A stretch of 64,000 nucleotides of DNA, taken from positions 310,001 to 374,000 of the forward strand of contig CBDFFQ010000001.1 in the NCBI GenBank assembly GCA_965246835.1. The letters run 5' to 3'. This DNA is from JANPPS01 sp965246835. GTDB lineage: Bacteria > Pseudomonadota > Alphaproteobacteria > Acetobacterales > Acetobacteraceae. The notes under the pieces were generated by a model. It saw only the letters and a list, made by a program, of their open reading frames with translations. It made no database searches and was not told where the DNA came from. This document shows, one piece after another, positions 24,820 to 33,341 of the stretch. The translations under genes and the position numbers were made by a program. Positions within the stretch are counted from its first letter, which is position 1. Each line of letters starts with the position of its first letter.

Positions 24820-25218
24820 TCAGCGCACGAAGACGCGGACCTCGCGCCCCGCCGCCCCGGGCTCGGGCCGGGCCAGCAGGCGCACGCGGGCGGGCGGCAC
24901 GCCTTGCGCGACGATCGCGCGCCCGACTGCCGCCGCATCGGTGCCCGGCGCTTCGGACCCGGACGGCACCACGGCAACGACATCGAACACCACATCGGCC
25001 TTGCGCGCCCGCGCCGCCGTCACGGCCTGGCGCACGGCCTCCCGGAACTCGGCCGGTGGCAGCACCGTCAACAACGGCCGCGGCCCTGCCGGAACCGGGG
25101 CAGCCGTGGCGGGTGCGGCCTGCACCGGCGGCCGGGCGCTGGCGGTGGGATTGAACGTGTTCTGGTCCACCAGCGTGCAACCCGCTAGCCCCATCAGCAG
25201 CAGCAGACCCGGTCTCAA
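24820..25218 (-). CDS. Small lipoprotein, function unknown
   Basis: A 132-residue protein with a lipoprotein signal peptide: MRPGLLLLMGLAGC, lipobox L-A-G-C with Cys14. A Pro/Ala-rich linker follows (~26-45). The C-terminal ~80 residues, VLPPAEFREAVRQAVTAARA followed by VVFDVVAVVPSG and RVRLLARPEPGAAGREVRVFV, look like a small alpha/beta domain similar in style to periplasmic domains that bind peptidoglycan or envelope proteins; no family is claimed. The start is TTG, overlapping the stop of the aldolase-type gene. It is likely translated with that gene and with the methyltransferase after it. Confidence 0.65.
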   Translation of the reverse strand: MRPGLLLLMGLAGCTLVDQNTFNPTASARPPVQAAPATAAPVPAGPRPLLTVLPPAEFREAVRQAVTAARARKADVVFDVVAVVPSGSEAPGTDAAAVGRAIVAQGVPPARVRLLARPEPGAAGREVRVFVR

Positions 25219-26009
25219 TGCCGGTAATCCGGTGCTACGCGGTCGAGGTTGCGCTTCACGCTCTCCAGGTGGAGGTGGGCCGCCTCCCCGGCCGGGTCGT
25301 TCATTTGCCGTGCGGTGCGGGCCGCCACCTCTTCCGGCACGGCCTTAAACGGCCGCCCGGTGGACAGCGCCAGACGCTGCACCTCGCAAGCGCGCTCGAG
25401 GTAATACAGGTCGTCCCAGGCGGCGGCGATGGTCGGGCCCACCACCATGACGCCGTGGTTGCGCATGAAGACGATCTCCGCGTCGCCCATGCTGGCCGCG
25501 ATCCGGTCGCCCTCGGCCTCGTCGAGCGCCAAGCCGTTATAGCCCTCGTCGATCACGGTGCGGCCGTGGAACTTCAACGCCGTCTGCCCGGCCCAGACCA
25601 GCGGTGGCCCCTCCAGCATCGCCAGCGCGGTCGCGTTCGGCATGTGGGTGTGAAAGACCACGCGGGCGCGCGGCCGGTTCTTGTGGACGCGGGCGTGGAT
25701 GAAGAACGCCGTCTCCTCCGGCCGGCCCGCGCCGCTCAGGACACCACCCCCGAAATCGCACACCAGCAAGCGAGAGGCCGTGATCTCGTTGAACGACCAG
25801 CCATAGGGATTGACCAAAAATAACTGGTCCGACCCCGGCACCATGGCAGAGAAGTGGTTGCAGATCCCCTCGTGCAGGCCGATCCGCGCCGCTTCCCGGA
25901 AGCACGCGGCGAGGTCGATGCGAGCTTGCTGGACGGCGTCCTGATCGAGACCGGTCGGGTGCAGGAGTGTGGGTGCGGCCAATGTCGCAGGTGGATTCTC
26001 GGTCGGCAT
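25215..26009 (-). CDS. Class II aldolase/adducin family protein
   Basis: A 264-residue cytoplasmic protein of the fuculose-aldolase fold. Conserved features include the HEGICNHFSAMVPGSDQLFLVN segment near residue 47 (as HEGICNHFSA followed by LVNPYGWSF), the zinc ligands in VVFHTHMPNATAL (~128-140) and the third zinc histidine in FMRNHGVMVVG (~195-205). Family members are aldolases, epimerases or decarboxylases acting on sugar phosphates and hydroxy acids. The ATG at 26009 has GAGG seven bases upstream; an ATG at 26036 does not. It is divergent from the carbamoyl hydrolase gene 80 bp away. Confidence 0.88.
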   Translation of the reverse strand: MPTENPPATLAAPTLLHPTGLDQDAVQQARIDLAACFREAARIGLHEGICNHFSAMVPGSDQLFLVNPYGWSFNEITASRLLVCDFGGGVLSGAGRPEETAFFIHARVHKNRPRARVVFHTHMPNATALAMLEGPPLVWAGQTALKFHGRTVIDEGYNGLALDEAEGDRIAASMGDAEIVFMRNHGVMVVGPTIAAAWDDLYYLERACEVQRLALSTGRPFKAVPEEVAARTARQMNDPAGEAAHLHLESVKRNLDRVAPDYRH

Positions 26010-26089
26010 GTGGTCCTCGGGCTCCGGTCGGGCCATGATGCGCCCAACGCGGAAGCGGGACAATCGAGGGACTGGATCGAGGGACGGGC

Positions 26090-27379
26090 ATGACGATGCA
26101 GCATGGCGGCAATCAGCGGATCGACGGGCGGCGGCTTTGGGACAGCCTGATGGACATGGCCACGATCGGCGCGACGGCGAAGGGCGGCGTGCGGCGCCTG
26201 GCGCTCGGCCCCGTCGACAAGCAGGGGCGGGACCGGTTCGCGGCACTGTGCCGGGAGATCGGGCTCACGGTCCGCGTGGACGGCATGGGCAACATGTTCG
26301 CCCGCCGCCCCGGCCGCGACCCCGCCCGGCTTCCGGTCATGTTCGGCAGCCACCTCGACAGCCAACCGACCGGCGGCAAGTTCGACGGCGCCCTGGGCGT
26401 GATGGCCGGGCTGGAGGTGATGCGCAGCCTGCATGATCTCGGCATCGAGACGGAGGCACCGGTCGAGCTGGTGAACTGGACCGACGAGGAGGGCGCCCGC
26501 TGGGGCCGGAGCCTCATGGGCTCGGGCGTCTGGGCCGGGGTATATGACCAGGCGGCGACGGAAGACTTGCGGGACCCGGAGGGCGCGAGCGTCGGCGCAG
26601 CATTGGACGAGATCGGCTATCGCGGCCCGGAGCCCACGCGCCCCTTCCCGGCCGACTCGTATTTCGAGCTGCATATCGAGCAAGGCCCGATCCTGGAGCG
26701 CGAGGGCAAGACGATCGGCATCGTGACCGGGGCGCAGGCGCAAGTCTGGTATGACCTGACCGCGACCGGCCAGGACAGCCACGCCGGCACGACCCCGCCC
26801 TCCGCCAGACGGGACGCGCTGGTCTGCGCGGCCCGCGTCATCGATCTCGTGGACCGCATGATGCGCGCCCGCGGCGAGGATGGCCGCGGCACTGTCGGGC
26901 AACTCTTCGTGGCGCCGAACAGCCCCAACGTCATCCCGGGCGAGGTCCGCTTCACCGTCGAGTTCCGCCATCCGGACGAATCGGAGATCGGGCGTTTGGC
27001 GGCGCAATTCCCGCGAGAGGCCGCGTTCATCGCGCGCGATTGCGGCGTGCAGCTCGCGATCGTGGAGAAGTTCAAGATCCCGGCGCAGCCCTTCGATCCC
27101 GACTGCATCGGCCTGGTCCGCGCCGCAGCCGCCCGCTTGGGCCTGCCGTCGCGGGAGATCGTCTCCGGCGCCGGGCACGACGCGGTGTATGTCGCGCGCC
27201 ACGTGCCGACCGCCATGATCTTCACGCCCTGCAAGGACGGCCTGAGCCATAACGAGGCCGAGAGCGTCGAGCCCGGGGAGGCCGAGGCCGGATGCCAGGT
27301 GCTGTTCGAGGCCGTGCTGGCCCGCGCGAACCGGACGCTTTCCAACCGGACGCACACGACGGGGGCGGCCTCGGCGTGA
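26090..27379 (+). CDS. M20-family N-carbamoyl amidohydrolase (hydantoinase/carbamoylase or allantoate type)
   Basis: A 429-residue zinc enzyme of the HyuC/AllC/beta-ureidopropionase group. The metal centre residues are visible: H88 in GSHLDSQPTGGKFDGALGV, D99 in KFDGA, the DEEG motif at 132-135, the HIEQGP histidine near 195 and a late GAGHDAVYVA. The central dimerisation domain contains SHAGTTPPSARRDAL. Such enzymes hydrolyse carbamoyl or ureido amides during pyrimidine, purine or amino-acid use. The exact substrate cannot be set from sequence. The stop overlaps the next gene's GTG by 4 bp. Confidence 0.9.
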   Translation: MTMQHGGNQRIDGRRLWDSLMDMATIGATAKGGVRRLALGPVDKQGRDRFAALCREIGLTVRVDGMGNMFARRPGRDPARLPVMFGSHLDSQPTGGKFDGALGVMAGLEVMRSLHDLGIETEAPVELVNWTDEEGARWGRSLMGSGVWAGVYDQAATEDLRDPEGASVGAALDEIGYRGPEPTRPFPADSYFELHIEQGPILEREGKTIGIVTGAQAQVWYDLTATGQDSHAGTTPPSARRDALVCAARVIDLVDRMMRARGEDGRGTVGQLFVAPNSPNVIPGEVRFTVEFRHPDESEIGRLAAQFPREAAFIARDCGVQLAIVEKFKIPAQPFDPDCIGLVRAAAARLGLPSREIVSGAGHDAVYVARHVPTAMIFTPCKDGLSHNEAESVEPGEAEAGCQVLFEAVLARANRTLSNRTHTTGAASA

Positions 27380-27861
27380 GAGCGATCGTGATGGTCTCGC
27401 CTTTGCCGATCGAGACGTGCCGAACCCTGCTGCTGAACGAGATCGAACGCCGCCACGGCGCCCGTGCCACGAGACCGGTGCGCGGGCGGCTGGGGCGCAA
27501 GGCGCTGTTCGTCCGCCGGCGGCTCGATAAGCGCAATTCCTTCCAGACCTGGATGCGGGCCGAGTTGTCGGACCGGGATGGGCAGACCGTGTTCCGGTGC
27601 CGCTTCGGCATGCATCCGCTGGTGCGGTTGTTCCTGACGTTCTGGTTCGCGACCATTGCCGGGCTCGCGCTCATCGTGATCGAAAGCCAGCGATTTCTGA
27701 TCGAGATGCCTGCCAACTCCGATCTGGCAGCCTTCGGCTTGCTGGCGGGGCTCGCTTTGTTGGGCAGCCTGATCACCCGATCCGGCCGGCACAAGGCCCG
27801 GGGACAGCGCCAGTTCTTGATCGATTTCCTCCGACGGTCGGTGCAGGCGAACCAGGCCTGA
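27376..27861 (+). CDS. Hypothetical membrane protein
   Basis: A 161-residue protein of no family I recognise. The first ~80 residues are soluble and basic (IETCRTLLLNEIERRHGARA and RKALFVRRRLDKRNSFQTWM). Two membrane segments follow, about residues 85-106 (VRLFLTFWFATIAGLALIVI) and 115-135. The C-terminus is basic and ends SVQANQA. The GTG start overlaps the stop of the upstream amidohydrolase; an ATG at 27391 is the alternative. The pattern suggests a cytoplasmic domain tethered to the membrane. Confidence 0.65.
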   Translation: MRAIVMVSPLPIETCRTLLLNEIERRHGARATRPVRGRLGRKALFVRRRLDKRNSFQTWMRAELSDRDGQTVFRCRFGMHPLVRLFLTFWFATIAGLALIVIESQRFLIEMPANSDLAAFGLLAGLALLGSLITRSGRHKARGQRQFLIDFLRRSVQANQA

Positions 27862-27939
27862 CCGAGATTTGCCCCAGGGACTGGCCAAGAACCAGCCGGC
27901 GGCATAGGCTTTCCGCAACGAATACGGGTGGGGGCGGCG

Positions 27940-28971
27940 ATGCGGCACGGGGTATTGGCTGGCCTGGGGGCAGCTTGGCTCGCCGCGGCGTCACCGGGAC
28001 AGGCGCAACCGATCGAGGTGGCGGCCGTGGGTGGCTTCCATATCGGCGGCGCCGTGACGGCCGTGACCGGCCAGCCCACGACGCAGGCGCGCTTCACCGC
28101 CACGGGACCGATGCAGACGATGGATCCGAACGGCGAGTTCGTGGTCGGCCAGATGTATGCGCAATACGTCCGCCTCGCGCATCCCCGGGCAAGGTACCCG
28201 CTGCTGCTATGGCATGGCGGCGGTCTATCGGGCTCCGTGTATGAGGACAAACCGAACGGCCAGCCCGGCTGGCAGATGTATTTCCTGCGCGCCGGGCACA
28301 GCGTCTATGTGTCCGACGCGTTCGAGCGCGGGCGCTCCGGCTTCCCGCGGGACGACATGGCCGAGGGCAAGCCGGTGTTCCGTCCCATGCAACAGGCCTG
28401 GGAGCTGTTCCGCATCGGCCCGCCCGGCAGCTGGAACATCGATCCCACGAAGCGCGTCCGCTACCCCGATTCCCGCTTTCCCGCCGCCGGCGCCGAGGGC
28501 CTGGCCCGCATGGGCGTGCCGCGCTGGACCACGAGCGACGCGCGGGTGCAGGCCGGTTATGACGCCTACGTCCAGCAGGTCGGCCCCAGCGTCGTGCTGG
28601 CGCACAGCCAAGGCGCCGCGTTCGCGTTGCAGGCCGCCGCCACGGCACCGGACCGGATCAATGCCGTCGTGATCGTCGAGGGCTCCGGCGCGCTCGATCC
28701 CAGCAAGGTCGACCCCGCACGGGTGAAGAATATTCCGCATCTGTTCGTGTGGGGCGACCACATGGACCAGGCGCCCTGGCCTGCCTTCCGCGGCCCCGTG
28801 GACCGCTGGGTCAAGGCGATCCAAGACGCGGGCGGCACGGCGGACGTGATCGAATTGCCGAAGCGGGGCATCGCCGGCAACAGCCACATGATGATGCTGG
28901 ACGAGAACTCTGACGAGGTCGCCGGGGTGATCCAGGCCTGGATGGCGTCGAAGGGGTTGATGCAGCCGTAA
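27940..28971 (+). CDS. Exported alpha/beta hydrolase (esterase-like)
   Basis: A 343-residue protein with a signal peptide at residues 1-22 (LAGLGAAWLAAASPGQAQ). The alpha/beta-hydrolase core has an oxyanion HGGG segment (LLLWHGGGLSGSVY, ~85-98), the nucleophile elbow AHSQGA (G-x-S-x-G replaced by H-S-Q-G) near residue 222, an acid in FVWGDHMDQAPW, and the histidine in GNSHMMMLDENSDEVA. Closest in style to exported esterases of unknown substrate. The ATG at 27940 follows a GGGGGCGG ribosome-binding stretch. It stands alone between the membrane-protein gene and the lipoprotein pair. Confidence 0.8.
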   Translation: MRHGVLAGLGAAWLAAASPGQAQPIEVAAVGGFHIGGAVTAVTGQPTTQARFTATGPMQTMDPNGEFVVGQMYAQYVRLAHPRARYPLLLWHGGGLSGSVYEDKPNGQPGWQMYFLRAGHSVYVSDAFERGRSGFPRDDMAEGKPVFRPMQQAWELFRIGPPGSWNIDPTKRVRYPDSRFPAAGAEGLARMGVPRWTTSDARVQAGYDAYVQQVGPSVVLAHSQGAAFALQAAATAPDRINAVVIVEGSGALDPSKVDPARVKNIPHLFVWGDHMDQAPWPAFRGPVDRWVKAIQDAGGTADVIELPKRGIAGNSHMMMLDENSDEVAGVIQAWMASKGLMQP

Positions 28972-29092
28972 AGCCGCCAATCACGCCTTCGTCGGAGCGG
29001 AGACCGGTGGCTGTATCGTTTCAGCGCTTCCGTCTATTATGAAAACGCTGTGCCGGCGGACGGCAGAGCACTGCGTTAGCAAGGAGTCTTTC

Positions 29093-29644
29093 GTGCCCGT
29101 CATTCCCGCTTTTGGTCGTACTGCCTGGCTCGTGCTTCTTTTTGCTATCGTCGGCTGCACCAGGGTTACCGTTCAGGAGCACCTCGCGGCACCGAGCCTG
29201 ACGCGTCAACCGGAACGGGTCATCGTCGCTAATCGGCTTGCAGGTAGCGGGACCCAGCCTTTACCGAACGCATTCGCAACCGAGATCGTGCAAGCTTTTG
29301 AACGCTGCAATGTAGCCGCCACGGTGTATCGTCCTAACAACATGGAGCTCGATGCGGCATCGAAGCTTGCCGCGCTCATACGGTCGTTCAAGCCTGACGC
29401 AGCGCTGGAAATGCGCCAGACCGTGAGCGAGAACGGCTCTGGAGACAACGGCACCTTCCTGTTCACCCTCAGCGATTCCAAGGCCGGAAAAGACATGTGG
29501 AAGGGTAGTATCCGGCTCCAATCCGCGGGCACGGCGATACAGAAGGGAGAAGCCGGCGCTCTGTTTGCCAGAACCGTCGTGCAGACTATGGCGATCGATG
29601 GCGTGTTGAAATCATGCCGACCAGTCCCGTCGGCGGGCACTTAG
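29093..29644 (+). CDS. Lipoprotein, first of a paralogous pair
   Basis: A 183-residue protein of unknown function. The signal peptide ends in a lipobox, LFAIVGC (cysteine near residue 22). The mature part contains VYRPNNMELDAASKLAALIR followed by SFKPDAALEMRQT, shared nearly word for word with the next gene. Start choice: GTG at 29093 has AAGGAG seven bases before it, while an upstream ATG at 29039 adds residues with no signal-peptide pattern. Base composition is lower in GC and codon use is looser than in the neighbours, which suggests transfer or weak selection. A TATTAT-like -10 lies at 29035-29040. Confidence 0.7.
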   Translation: MPVIPAFGRTAWLVLLFAIVGCTRVTVQEHLAAPSLTRQPERVIVANRLAGSGTQPLPNAFATEIVQAFERCNVAATVYRPNNMELDAASKLAALIRSFKPDAALEMRQTVSENGSGDNGTFLFTLSDSKAGKDMWKGSIRLQSAGTAIQKGEAGALFARTVVQTMAIDGVLKSCRPVPSAGT

Positions 29645-29646
29645 AA

Positions 29647-30195
29647 ATGCGCGGCCTATTCGCAAGCTTTGCGTGCGTTCTTGCGCTGACGGGATGCGTC
29701 GGAGTGAGCGTCAACGGTCACATCGCCGCCAAGGATTACGCCAAGAGCCCAAAGCGGATCCTCATCCTGAATCGTTTGGACGAACAATTCGAGGCCTCGA
29801 TGCCTCAGCTGTTTGCCGACGCGATCGTACCAGCGTTGGCGCGATGCAGTGTTTCAGCTTTGGTTTATCGGCCCGATGCAATGGAACTCGATGCCGAAGC
29901 AAAGCTCGCAGCAGCGATTGCAAAGTTCGACCCGGATACGGTGCTGAATATAAATCAGACGCGGCGATTGCTGCAGGACGGTCAGGTCCGGTCCGGCTTT
30001 TACGTATTGACGCTCTCCGACCTCAGCCAAAAACGGTTCATTTGGAAGGCTGACATTGGCGTCGGGGCATCGGCGCGCTTCCTGGCAGACCGCCGGGTTG
30101 CGGGTGGTAATTTCGCCGATGAAGTGGTTCGATCATTGGCTGGTGATGCCATCATAAAGACGTGCCCGCCTTTTCCGCCCAAGACCGGCTCGTAG
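29647..30195 (+). CDS. Lipoprotein, second of a paralogous pair
   Basis: A 182-residue protein starting two bases after the stop of its paralog. The signal peptide MRGLFASFACVLALTGC has a clear lipobox (L-T-G-C, Cys17). The shared core reads VYRPDAMELDAEAKLAAAIA followed by KFDPDTVLNINQT. After it come a FYVLTLSDLSQKRFIWKADI segment (the first paralog has FLFTLSDSKAGKDMWKGSIR) and a paired ending with TCPPFPP versus SCRPVPS. Function is unknown; both would be anchored in the outer or inner membrane facing the periplasm. Locally counted GC is about 55 percent over 29881-29940, well under the region average. Confidence 0.75.
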   Translation: MRGLFASFACVLALTGCVGVSVNGHIAAKDYAKSPKRILILNRLDEQFEASMPQLFADAIVPALARCSVSALVYRPDAMELDAEAKLAAAIAKFDPDTVLNINQTRRLLQDGQVRSGFYVLTLSDLSQKRFIWKADIGVGASARFLADRRVAGGNFADEVVRSLAGDAIIKTCPPFPPKTGS

Positions 30196-30265
30196 CCCAT
30201 GGTCCGAAGCGCCACTTCTCCCGGCCGCCCTTGCCCAGGCCTCCCCGCCCTCCTATAGCGGCCCG

Positions 30266-32311
30266 GTGATCTCACCCGTGGTCCCCTGCCCCGAACCTCA
30301 CCCCGCTTTGATCGCCCAGGCCGCGATCCTCGCCCGGCCCGCGACGGTCGAGCGGCGGATGGCCGATGCGCTTCGGGCCCTTGCGATCGACGCCGTGGAG
30401 GAAGCAGGCTCCGGCCATCCCGGGATGCCCATGGGCATGGCGGATGTCGCCACGGCGCTCTGGACCCGCGTGCTGCGGTTCGACGCGGCGGACCCGGCAT
30501 GGCCCGATCGGGACCGGTTCGTGCTGTCCGCCGGGCATGGCTCCATGCTGCTGTATGCGGTGCTGCATCTCACGGGCCATGCCGGCATGGAGCTGGAGTG
30601 CCTGCAGCGCTTCCGCCAACTCGGCAGCCCCGCCGCCGGGCACCCCGACCACACCGAGCATCCGGCGATCGAGGCCACCACGGGCCCGCTCGGCCAGGGC
30701 TTCGCCAATGCGGTCGGCATGGCCTTGGCGGAACGGATCATGGCGGCGCGATTCGGGCGCAGCCTGGTCGATCACCGCACCTGGTGCATGTGTTCGGACG
30801 GCGATCTGATGGAGGGCGTCAGCCACGAAGCCGCGGCGCTGGCCGGGCATCTCCGGCTCGAGAAGTTCACGGTGCTGTGGGACGACAACGCGGTCAGCAG
30901 CGATGGCCAGACGGCGCTTTCGGCGTCGGACGATCCGTTGAAGTGGTTTGCCGCCATGGGCTGGGCCACCAAGCGCGTCGATGGCCACGATCCCGCGGCC
31001 ATCGCGGCTGCATTGTCATTGGCCGTGCGGTCGAAGAAGCCGACGCTGATCGCCTGCCGCACGGTGGCCGGGTTCGCCGCCCCCACCAAGGCCGGCACCG
31101 CTGCCTGCCACGCCCAGCCCCTCGGCACCACGGAGTCGGAGGCGGCGAAGCACGCGCTGGATTGGCCGCATGCCAAGTTCGTCGTGCCGCCCGACCTGCT
31201 GTCGCGCTGGGAGTCCGCCGGTATGCGCGGCACCGCGGCCCGGCGCGGCTGGTTGAAGCGCCTGGCCAATCATCCGCTGCGCACCGAGTTCGAGCGGGTG
31301 ACGGCGGGCCGGCTGCCGGAAACCTGGCACGAGGCGATGGCGGCGCTGCGGAGCGATTTGGCGGAGCTGCGCCCGGTCGAACCCACCCGCAGCAGCGGCC
31401 AACGGGCGCTCGCGGCATTGGCGCCGTCGGTGCCGGAGTTGGTGGGCGGATCGGCCGATCTGTCGGGCTCGACCCAGACCTGGGTGGCCGGCATGGCCGC
31501 GATCGGCGCCGGGTCCTATGCCGGGCGGTACGTGCATTATGGCGTGCGCGAGCATGCGATGGCGGCGGCGATGAACGGCATGGCGCTGCATGGCGGGATC
31601 ATCCCCTATGCCGGCACCTTCCTCGTGTTCTCCGATTATCTTCGCCCGGCCTTGCGCCTGGCCGCGCTGATGCGCCAGCGGGTCGTGCACGTGTTCACGC
31701 ATGACAGCATCGGGGTGGGCGAGGATGGCCCGACGCACCAGCCGGTCGAGCAGCTGGCGAGCCTGCGCGCCATGCCCGACCTATACGTGTTCCGCCCCGC
31801 AGATGCGATCGAGACCGTGGAGTGCTGGGAACTCGCGATCCGCCGCGCCGACGGGCCGAGCTGCCTGGTGCTGTCCCGCCAAGCGGTCCCGGCGTTGCGC
31901 ACGGATGGCGCCGAGAACCGCAGCGCCCGCGGCGGCTATGTGATCGCCGAAGCAGACGGCCCGCGCCAGGCGACGCTGATTGCGACCGGCTCTGAAGTGG
32001 CGGTGGCTCTGGAAGCCCGGCGCATGCTGGGCGAGGCCGAGATCAAGGTCGCCGTCGTGTCCCTCCCCTGCTGGGAGCTGTTCGCCGCGCAGGACGAAAG
32101 CCACCGCGCCGCCGTGCTGGGCAGCGCCCCCCGCTTCGGGATCGAGGCCGCCTGCGGCTTCGGCTGGGAGCGATGGCTGGGCCTCGATGGCGCGTTCATC
32201 GGCATGACCGGGTTCGGCGCCAGCGCCCCGGCCGCCGACCTGTTCCGGCATTTCGGCATCACGCCGGAGGCCATCACCACCGCCGTTACCAAACGGCTAC
32301 TAGCAAACTGA
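30266..32311 (+). CDS. tkt: Transketolase
   Basis: A 681-residue thiamine-diphosphate enzyme of the pentose phosphate pathway. Conserved features: ADALRALAIDAVEEAGSGHP followed by GMPMGMAD (~33-60), FVLSAGHGSMLLYAVLHLTG, GPLGQGFANAVGMALAE, the ThDP motif SDGDLMEG...DDN (~174-208), the C-terminal GVREHAMAAAMNGMALHGG, and FTHDSIGVGEDGPTHQPVEQ. It moves two-carbon units between sugar phosphates. The start is GTG at 30266, upstream of the first ATG (30359), which would cut the conserved N-terminus. It is followed by gap after 13 bp and pgk, a common carbon-metabolism cluster. Confidence 0.96.
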   Translation: MISPVVPCPEPHPALIAQAAILARPATVERRMADALRALAIDAVEEAGSGHPGMPMGMADVATALWTRVLRFDAADPAWPDRDRFVLSAGHGSMLLYAVLHLTGHAGMELECLQRFRQLGSPAAGHPDHTEHPAIEATTGPLGQGFANAVGMALAERIMAARFGRSLVDHRTWCMCSDGDLMEGVSHEAAALAGHLRLEKFTVLWDDNAVSSDGQTALSASDDPLKWFAAMGWATKRVDGHDPAAIAAALSLAVRSKKPTLIACRTVAGFAAPTKAGTAACHAQPLGTTESEAAKHALDWPHAKFVVPPDLLSRWESAGMRGTAARRGWLKRLANHPLRTEFERVTAGRLPETWHEAMAALRSDLAELRPVEPTRSSGQRALAALAPSVPELVGGSADLSGSTQTWVAGMAAIGAGSYAGRYVHYGVREHAMAAAMNGMALHGGIIPYAGTFLVFSDYLRPALRLAALMRQRVVHVFTHDSIGVGEDGPTHQPVEQLASLRAMPDLYVFRPADAIETVECWELAIRRADGPSCLVLSRQAVPALRTDGAENRSARGGYVIAEADGPRQATLIATGSEVAVALEARRMLGEAEIKVAVVSLPCWELFAAQDESHRAAVLGSAPRFGIEAACGFGWERWLGLDGAFIGMTGFGASAPAADLFRHFGITPEAITTAVTKRLLAN

Positions 32312-32324
32312 GGAGCTTCAAAGC

Positions 32325-33341
32325 ATGACCGTGAAGGTCGCCATCAACGGATTCGGGCGCATCGGCCGCCTGGTGCTGCGCGCCATCGTCGAAAGCGGAC
32401 GCACCGACGTGGAGCCGGTCGCGATCAACGACCTCGGCTCGGTCGAGGCGAACGCGCATCTGTTCCGCTATGACAGCGTGCACGGCCGGTTCCCCGGCAC
32501 CGTGGCGGTTCACGGCGACAGCATCACCATCACGCATAACGGCCGGACCTGGGGCCCCATCAAAGTCACCGCCGAGCGGGACCCGGCGAAGGTCCCCTAT
32601 CAGGGCGTGGACGTGGCGCTGGAATGCACCGGCCGCTTCACCTCCAAGGAAAGCGCCATGGCCTTGATCCAGGGGGCCGGCGCCAAGAAGGTCTTGATTT
32701 CCGCCCCGGCCGACGGCGTGGACGCGACCGTCGTGTACGGCGTGAACCACCAGGTGATCACACCTGGCATGACGGTGATCAGCAACGCCTCCTGCACCAC
32801 CAACTGCCTGGCGCCGATGGCCAAGGTGCTGCACGACAAGTTCGGCATCCTGCGCGGCTATATGCTGACGATCCACGCCTATACCGGCGACCAGAACACG
32901 GTGGACACGCTGCACAAGGACCTGCATCGCGCCCGCGCCGCGGCCGTGAGCGCGATCCCCACCAGCACCGGCGCCGCCCGCGCCGTGGGCCTCGTGATGC
33001 CGGAGCTGAAGGGCAAGCTGGATGGCACGTCCATCCGGGTGCCGATCCCCAATGTTTCGACCGTGAGCCTCGACGTGAACCTGCGCGATGCCGCGACCGT
33101 CGAGCAGATCAATGCCGTGTTCAAGGAAGCGGCGTCCGGCGCCATGAAGGACATCCTGGTTTACAGCACCGACAAGCTGGTCAGCATCGACTTCAACCAC
33201 TCGCCCGCTTCCTGCAGCTTCGATGCGACGCAGACGGCGGTGGTGGACGGGCAGCTGGCCCGGGTCATGGGCTGGTATGACAATGAGTGGGGCTTCAGCA
33301 ACCGCATGGCGGACACGGCCGCCCTGTTCGGCAGCCTGTAA
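32325..33341 (+). CDS. gap: Glyceraldehyde-3-phosphate dehydrogenase
   Basis: A 338-residue NAD(P)-dependent dehydrogenase of glycolysis/gluconeogenesis. The Rossmann start is VKVAINGFGRIGRLVLRAIV. The catalytic cysteine is C157 in SNASCTTNCLAP, followed by the HAYTGDQNTVD segment with the catalytic histidine. The C-terminus has WYDNEWGFSNRMADT. Length is normal. It sits between tkt and pgk; its TAA stop shares one base with the pgk ATG, so the two are tightly coupled. Confidence 0.98.
   Translation: MTVKVAINGFGRIGRLVLRAIVESGRTDVEPVAINDLGSVEANAHLFRYDSVHGRFPGTVAVHGDSITITHNGRTWGPIKVTAERDPAKVPYQGVDVALECTGRFTSKESAMALIQGAGAKKVLISAPADGVDATVVYGVNHQVITPGMTVISNASCTTNCLAPMAKVLHDKFGILRGYMLTIHAYTGDQNTVDTLHKDLHRARAAAVSAIPTSTGAARAVGLVMPELKGKLDGTSIRVPIPNVSTVSLDVNLRDAATVEQINAVFKEAASGAMKDILVYSTDKLVSIDFNHSPASCSFDATQTAVVDGQLARVMGWYDNEWGFSNRMADTAALFGSL

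Noticed and set aside
29012..29040. Promoter before the lipoprotein pair
   Set aside because: TATTAT is present but no -35 at proper distance; kept only as a remark in the gene entry.
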